Shown piece after piece: positions 59,216-64,000 of a DNA stretch of 64,000 bases. The DNA comes from Hibiscus mutabilis (taxonomy: Eukaryota; Streptophyta; Magnoliopsida; Malvales; Malvaceae). Location: the NCBI GenBank assembly GCA_019671005.1, contig CM033732.1, positions 15,535,932 through 15,599,931 on the forward strand. Reading direction: 5' to 3'. The notes under the pieces were generated by a model. The model ran no database searches and was not told where the DNA came from. It was given only the letters and a program-made list of their open reading frames with translations. Made by a program: the position numbers and the translations under genes. Position 1 is the first letter of the stretch, and every line of letters starts with the position of its first letter.

Positions 59216-60059
59216 CACCCCCCAAACTCAAACTATTGCTTGTCCTCAAGCAATGCAAACTAACAATTACCTGCCAAGACTTTAATCATCAAAGACATGC
59301 TTCAAACTTGAATTCAAACCTCGGAACCGTGGCACAAAGTATGATCACCTTTTAATTTTTCGAATAACACAAAAATTACCCGGAACCAAACTATAGTGCT
59401 CGTGACAATGTGTGTGCGTAGTTGTGTACAAGTTGATTTTCAAGATTTTATGTGAATAGTAGGCTTTTATCAATTTAATTACTGGGGCATTTATTTTAAT
59501 TTTCACTAGAGCCAATTTCGGGCACCTCTAGTGAAGTAAGCAATTTCTCATTTTTTTTAGTCGACTAGAGCCAATTTCGGGCACCTCTAGCGATTCTTTA
59601 ATGTGCATTAACTACTAGAGCCAGTTTCGGGCACCTATAGCAAGAAAGTGCATTTACTACTAGAGCCAGTTTCAGGGCACCTCTAGCAAGAAATTAACTT
59701 TTAATTTTCAATTTTAAATTTACCCTAATTTTAAGCAACCTAAGTTCACTAAGTTTCTTTCAATCAACAAGCCGCAACCGTGTAAAAAAAATTCAGCATC
59801 ATACTAAAATTCTAAGTTCTTTTCATGTAATCCTAAAATTAAAGGTTCTTTCAATTAAGTGCAGTGGCAAAAATTCATCATTGGATATTCAACAAGTCTT
59901 AAGCAATTAAATCAAATTAAAGGCATGACAAGTAACATATGCAACCTATATGTGATTGCTAAAGATGAATGCAACTAAACATGAAACTAACTAGAAACCA
60001 ACACCCCCCAAACTCGAGAGAAGCATTGTCCTCAATGCACGTAAAAGTGAAACAAAATT
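59216..60059 (-). other. Element F 3' untranslated region with two polypurine tracts
   Basis: AGTTTGGGGGG tracts at about 59228-59216 (next to the LTR) and 60014-60003, each preceded by GAGGACAAKGC. The hairpin-like array lies between. Closely matches C 32073-32934. Confidence 0.7.
59515..59686. repeat. Array of four CTAGAG...CTCTAG hairpin-like units (F)
   Basis: Units at about 59515-59531 (continuous with the preceding line start at 59506), 59575-59590, 59615-59640 and 59660-59686. The motif is CTAGAGCCARTTTCGGGCAC then CTCTAG. The third unit ends CTATAG and the fourth has an extra A in the core. Same number and order as in C although the surrounding sequence differs, which suggests constraint. 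Confidence 0.75.
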
Positions 60060-60470
60060 TAAAAGAAACTAAATGAAATGAGTTAGTCAGAGAGGTCGTC
60101 ACCTCGAGTGATGAGTTTCCTTCGTGCCGTTTGCTTGATTCAATTTCCAGTCAGTGGTTGAATGCTTGTGGCTGGTACCGCGTGAATAGCATTGCCTTGA
60201 TTTGGTCCATGTTTGCCGATGCAGTTTACTTGCATGTGCATCGATAGTTGCCGAAGCCATTGTTGTTGCTGGCATCGCATCGCCATTTCATTGTGGTTCT
60301 TTGTGGCGAGTAGTCGTGCAAGAAATTTCCTTATCATGGTGGTTGTGAGTCTTGTTGTGGAAAAGAAAATAAAGAAAACCTGAAAACTAAAGATAATGAA
60401 GAAAAATAAAATATCTCCTAAAAATAAAAATGAAAATAAAAAGAAAAAAAAATATTGAAAGGAGAGCATG
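60060..60470 (-). pseudogene. Element F ORF3 remnant
   Basis: The frame ending near 60085 reads RKLITRGDDLSD, matching the last residues of C ORF3 (KLFIYDDELSE). Upstream, a Gln/Arg-rich helix (FLARLLATKNHNEMAMRCQQ) may correspond to C's coiled coil. The globular domain is absent. The hydrophobic Phe-rich start of the open frame at 60469 is translation of an A-rich spacer and is not a signal peptide. Confidence 0.5.
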
Positions 60471-60475
60471 CTCAG

Positions 60476-60982
60476 GCATCTCCTAAAGTGACCACTTCTA
60501 ATGTTCTTTGCATATCCGAGAAAACTTGAGGAGAGTCATTTTCGATACTTCTTATAGTCCATCCGTACCCTCCATCGGGTGACAATATTGCCCAAAAAGA
60601 GTTGGGCCAATGTGCTCCCAGCTACTCTCTTTTGCATTACCATGGTGGAGGTGTCTTTCTTCTTTGTTCGCTTGTAGTCCATGTATACTCTCCACCTTGC
60701 TACTATTCCTGAAGGCACAAATATATTAATAGGAAAAATTATATCCATTCTCGACCATTCAATTACCTCATTCTTGTCGACTTCTATCATGGTTGGATGT
60801 AGCCTTTGTTGTCGTGGCAATTGCTGCTCAAGCCAATTGCCGTGGCAATCAGTTGTCAAATTTTGCTTTAAGTCAAGGGAAGAATCAATTTTCTGAAGAG
60901 CTTTATGAATCCAAACACCTTTTTCTTTTGGCCTCTCAAACATCTCCATCAGTAGAGATTTCGATGGCTTCAAATCTACCAA
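60476..60982 (-). pseudogene. Element F pol remnant (RT scrap plus integrase end)
   Basis: Same frame as the gag-like ORF. DKNEVIEWSRMDIIFPINIF (about 60780-60720) matches C's EIIKWLDAGIIYPI. VARWRVYMDYKR and, about 100 bp on, VTRWRVRMDYKK are two versions of the RT motif WRVCIDYRK, so this piece is duplicated. After a stop near 60536, the last stretch (about 60515-60480) reads EVVTLGDA with a stop, matching the end of C integrase. CHGN and LPRQ encoded by palindromes lie at about 60850-60805. No catalytic residues remain. Confidence 0.7.
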
Positions 60983-61087
60983 CCTCGGTTCCTCAAGACA
61001 TACCTACAATGGACTAGGTGAGCTTTTAAAGAATTCGAAAGGTTCAACCATTACCTACTCATATTCCATTGGCAAAGTACTATCATC

Positions 61088-61984
61088 TCATTGATCTTGC
61101 ATGTGGTCGTGCAATTGCCGTGGCAATTGTAGATGAGAGCAATCTACAGATTCCTGCTTCAACATCAACGTTGTAACCTTCTGGGCATCAGGTTCCTCAG
61201 AATTTGCTGTAGTATTGTTGTTCTTAGCTTCACTGAGTGTTGTCGCGGCATTGCTCTGTTCAGGCTCCTCAATCATTGTCGAGGCAATTTGTTGTTCAGG
61301 CTCATCATGTGTTGGGCAGTCTCTCTCATTGGCATCCTCTTGACTTTGAGGTTCTAGTTGTTCCCCACACATCAGAGAGATTTCTTTGCATTGCTCCTTA
61401 TCCTCTTGCCTTGGGACGTCAGTATCCCTAGGAATGAATTGTTGGTGCATGTTATCCATGACATATGTGGATCTCCCCAATTGATCTTCTGAATCCCCTA
61501 AGGTTGCATCCCACTGAGCTATCCTCGTATCCATAGATTTTGATAGTTCTCGAATCTCTTCAATTGATTCGTCAAGTCTAGCCAAGGAAGCTAGTAACGT
61601 TTCCTCCAAGGAATTGGAATGCTCTTGAAAAGGACTACATTGCCATGGCATATCTGTTGTCGCGGCAAAATTGTTATGGTAAAAAAAAATTTGAGCTTTT
61701 TGACCATACCATGAAGAATTTTGCTGGTGGTTCCCTCTATGGTCCTTCATGTAGTTATACGCACCGAAAATGTGAGGGCAATTTTCAAACACATGATGTT
61801 CTCCACACATAGCACAAGATTTTTCCACGGTATAAGTTCTTTGGGCTTTTCTCGGTTGGTATAGGTAATCATCAAAGGGTGCAAGAAAATCTTGATTGGA
61901 TTGATTCATATCTTCCAACATCATCTCTCGAATAGATTGGCTTTTATTTCCCGACATGTTGATGTCCCTTAACTTGTAGCGCAC
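61088..61984 (-). CDS. Shortened gag-like zinc-knuckle ORF of element F
   Basis: An intact 298-codon frame, the only sizeable undamaged element ORF here besides C's RT. The start at 61984 is ~97 bp from the primer site, as in C; an internal Met at 61957 is possible. The N-terminus SIREMMLEDMNQSNQDFLAP parallels C gag's TIRDYLEEDLDGLNPGVVAP. It then jumps straight to a zinc knuckle, CAMCGEHHVFENC (about 61814-61776), skipping the capsid domain. The middle has a coiled-coil-like region (SLARLDESIEEIRELSKSMD) and the C-terminus is Asp/Glu/Thr-rich with palindrome-encoded NAAT and LPRQL. It may bind RNA or C-type particles; that is inference. Confidence 0.65.
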   Translation of the reverse strand: MRYKLRDINMSGNKSQSIREMMLEDMNQSNQDFLAPFDDYLYQPRKAQRTYTVEKSCAMCGEHHVFENCPHIFGAYNYMKDHRGNHQQNSSWYGQKAQIFFYHNNFAATTDMPWQCSPFQEHSNSLEETLLASLARLDESIEEIRELSKSMDTRIAQWDATLGDSEDQLGRSTYVMDNMHQQFIPRDTDVPRQEDKEQCKEISLMCGEQLEPQSQEDANERDCPTHDEPEQQIASTMIEEPEQSNAATTLSEAKNNNTTANSEEPDAQKVTTLMLKQESVDCSHLQLPRQLHDHMQDQ

Positions 61985-62080
61985 CTAAAATTTTTTTTGA
62001 TAAAACAAACAAAAAGAAAAGTTAGTAAAACTAAGAGAAAAAAAATGCAATAACAAAAACAACTAACACCAATTGCCAAT

Positions 62081-62097
62081 CCCCGGCAACGGCGCCA
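62081..62097 (-). other. Element F primer-binding site (tRNA-Asp, perfect)
   Basis: The minus strand reads TGGCGCCGTTGCCGGGG, a perfect complement to the 3' end of plant tRNA-Asp(GUC) as I know it, 6 nt from the LTR. Confidence 0.9.
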
Positions 62098-62103
62098 AAA
62101 ACT

Positions 62104-63777
62104 TGTTGCGCGTATTAAGTGCTACGCAAATGTGCAAGTATACACGTCGCAAGTAATAAAGTGATATGAGTATCGAGTATCGTCTCCACAGGGATTGGTT
62201 TGGGCCACTTTGCTTAAGTTACTGCACTGTGAAAATAAAAACAAAATTGATAATAGAGGTTTTAATTAACGAGAAAAGCAAAAGCAATAAACTAAAAGAA
62301 TGGATGAGTATACATGGACTACAAGCGAACAAAGAAGAAACCTCTGGTAAAATTAAAAACACAAATAAAGGATTATAGAAGTTTAACTAATCTAGAAAGC
62401 AAATAAAGTAAAAGAAAAGATGAATTCAAATGAGAGAGATAGGACAGGTTATCGTGAGTTGAGGTGTGATAGCAGATTGGATCGTCTTGGTAAAAGAGTG
62501 CACGGGCAACTCAGTTGCCGTGGCAACTTGCACAACGGGGTTTCCTTGGCAACTATTCGATGGTTGCCTGGGCGACTAGTTGGGCAACTACTTGGGCTTC
62601 TGGGCAGCAACCTTCAAGGTTCGGCAGAGCGTTCTTCAATGGTTTCTTCTTATCCCTAATTCGAAACTCTAGCTACTTGTGCATGCCTTGATAATACATC
62701 CCTGCGTGAATCAAGGGTGAACAACAACCAATCTTGCGCTCCTCTTAGCCGTTGAAATCCTTAACTTATTCCTAAGCCGGATTAATCTTCACCATCAATA
62801 GATTGAATAAAGATCATATTCATTCATTTCTTGAATATAACTCTCCCGATATTAGATAAATAGATGAAATCACGAGATCCTCTCCCAATTCACTCGCAAA
62901 CAAGAATAAGAACCAAGAATGAATAAACCTTGAAATAGAAAAGTGCAAACTCTTATTACCTAAACAAAAACCAATAGTTTCTCACAACCACAAAACACAA
63001 TAACCATAGCCAAGTAAATTTAGTTCATGGCTAGGTTCCAAAGAAACACAAGATAAATAATCCCTAGCATGAACCCAATCGAACAAGGAAGAAAAGATGA
63101 AGCTTGTCGAAAATCCCTTGCCCTAGATGCTTGTCGAAAATTCCCCTTGCTTTCTCCCTTGGACTTGTCAAAATTTCCCCTAATGCTCTCTCTCTTTGAT
63201 TGTCGAAATCTCCTTGCTATTTATAGGGCTAGGCCAAAGTCCTTCTTTGAGGAGGAGTTTAAGTTGGAATTAAATTATCTTTAAAGAATATAATTCTTTA
63301 TTATAATTGTATTCCTACTAGAACTTCTCCTATCTTCTTGGAATTTAATTCTTCTTTAATCTCTGCATGGCAATCAAATCCCTTTGGGTTTGGGCTTTGC
63401 TCCACGTCATCTTGGGCTTGTATAGTCATTAATTTCGACATCCCTATTGCATTTTCTCTTTGTCGACAATTGCCATGGCAACTGGCTCGGCGTCTCCTTC
63501 ATGCATTGCCCTGGCAACTAGCTCGGCATATCCTTCATGCATTGCCCTGGCAACTAGCTCGGCATTGCTTTGGCAAGTGATCCTGCACATACACACACAA
63601 AGCACACCAAAGCAGCATCTTTTCCATAAAAACTACCAAGTTATGTAATCAAGCTCAACGATTGAAGGAAACATGGATTAATGCATGAATGGCTAACTAT
63701 GCAACTAATATGAGCCTAAGTCTAACAATAATATGAGTAAAAAGGGTAAGAAAAATAGTACTTTTGAACACTTATCA
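62104..63777 (-). repeat. Element F 5' LTR
   Basis: Plus-strand start TGTTGCGCGTATTAAG, end CACTTATCA. Palindrome triplet at about 62514-62590, TATA box minus strand at 63225-63218, three tandem units at 63465-63570. It has ~150 bp extra near 62230-62400 relative to the 3' LTR, with a partial repeat of the AAACACAAATAAAGGATTA segment, so the two LTRs are not a matched pair in this part. Confidence 0.88.
63218..63225 (-). promoter_or_regulatory. TATA box in F 5' LTR
   Basis: TATAAATA on the minus strand within CCCTATAAATAGC, same place as in C. Confidence 0.6.
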
Positions 63778-63804
63778 CACCCCCAAACTCGAACTATTGC
63801 TTGT
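63778..63804 (-). other. 27-bp internal remnant between two LTRs
   Basis: Contains the LTR-adjacent polypurine tract (AGTTTGGGGGTG on the minus strand) and AGCAATAGTTCG, then meets the next LTR. It is the last piece of a second element's internal region. The junction falls at CTTGT, a sequence found both after the polypurine module (GCTTGTCC) and just before LTR starts (AACTTGTTGCGCG). Confidence 0.75.
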
Positions 63805-64000
63805 TGTTGCGCGTAATAAGTGCTACGCAAATGTGCAAGTATACACGTCGCAAGTTATAGTATAAAAGATATCGTCTCCGTAGGGATTGGTGCTACTTCA
63901 AGAATCTAGTCTCTTGCACTGTAAAAGTAAAAACACAAGTAAAGGATTATAGGAGTTTAACTAATGACTAATCTAGAAAGCAATAAAGTAAAAGAAAAGA
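63805..64000 (-). repeat. Partial C-type LTR running out of the window
   Basis: Starts TGTTGCGCGTAATAAG and is collinear with the C LTR start to the window end. It is the next LTR of the collapsed tandem array. Confidence 0.88.

Larger units (their letters stand above)
57686..63777 (-). mobile_element. Element F: non-autonomous short relative of element C
   Basis: About 6.1 kb with C-type LTRs at 63777-62104 (5') and 59215-57686 (3'), a perfect tRNA-Asp primer site, a shortened gag-like ORF (61984-61088), a pol remnant (60982-60480) and C-like 3' untranslated sequence with the hairpin array and both polypurine tracts. Missing relative to C: capsid, protease, most of RT, RNase H, most of integrase and most of ORF3. 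Cis-acting parts are kept, as expected for an element moved in trans. It abuts copia H at 57686. No right-hand target duplication can be read because a further LTR follows. Confidence 0.85.

Noticed and set aside
60140..60469. Phe/Leu-rich start that looks like a signal peptide or membrane protein
   Set aside because: It translates the A-rich untranslated spacer between integrase end and ORF3 remnant in F; composition-driven.

Overview
The window is a plant nuclear sequence, almost certainly gene-poor and probably pericentromeric heterochromatin. It is AT-rich, shows no supportable host gene, and is made nearly entirely of plant LTR retrotransposons. These carry the primer-binding sites, polyprotein domains and third ORF typical of Athila-like and Tekay chromovirus Ty3/gypsy elements, plus a Sirevirus-like Ty1/copia element. 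I cannot name the species from the sequence; an angiosperm is a safe call.

Layout. 1-2.9 kb: no recognisable gene. 2.9-5.0 kb: scraps of a copia RNase H, a Tekay-type LTR end and a chromovirus-like gag-protease. 5.0-47.6 kb: a nested set whose outer shell is an old minus-strand Athila-like element (B). B was hit by a plus-strand Tekay chromovirus A (9097-20899, 5-bp duplication with one mismatch) and by a plus-strand Athila-like element D (about 23959-45475). D's third ORF was hit by a solo LTR of the A family (29071-44356, perfect TCTCT duplication). That solo LTR was in turn hit by a young minus-strand Athila-like element C (30475-42380, perfect ATAAT duplication). 47.6-50.2 kb: a SINE-like sequence, unassigned DNA and a truncated LTR. 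50.2-57.7 kb: a Sirevirus-like copia element (H) carrying an inverted second copy of its own RT/env-like region, which makes a large palindrome. 57.7-64 kb: a non-autonomous short relative of C (F), followed by a further LTR in a collapsed tandem array that leaves the window.

How the parts relate. A encodes gag, protease, RT, RNase H, integrase and a chromodomain-like tail. B, C and D encode gag-protease-RT-RNase H-integrase plus an extra ORF3 (putative plant transposon protein). F keeps C-type LTRs, primer site, leader, a shortened zinc-knuckle gag ORF and the 3' end, so it could be mobilised in trans by a C-type element. Every pol gene here is broken by stops, frameshifts or deletions. C is the least decayed and its LTRs look nearly identical.

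The most unusual signal is not a gene. Two short palindromes have multiplied in these elements. GTTGCCNNGGCAAC-type sites (about fifty by eye) occur only in C and F, in LTRs and inside gag, pol and ORF3, and are translated in all three frames. CGTAYCGRTACG-type sites cluster in Tekay-family LTRs and also in the unrelated copia element H. Both look like DNA-level binding sites spread through mobile elements.
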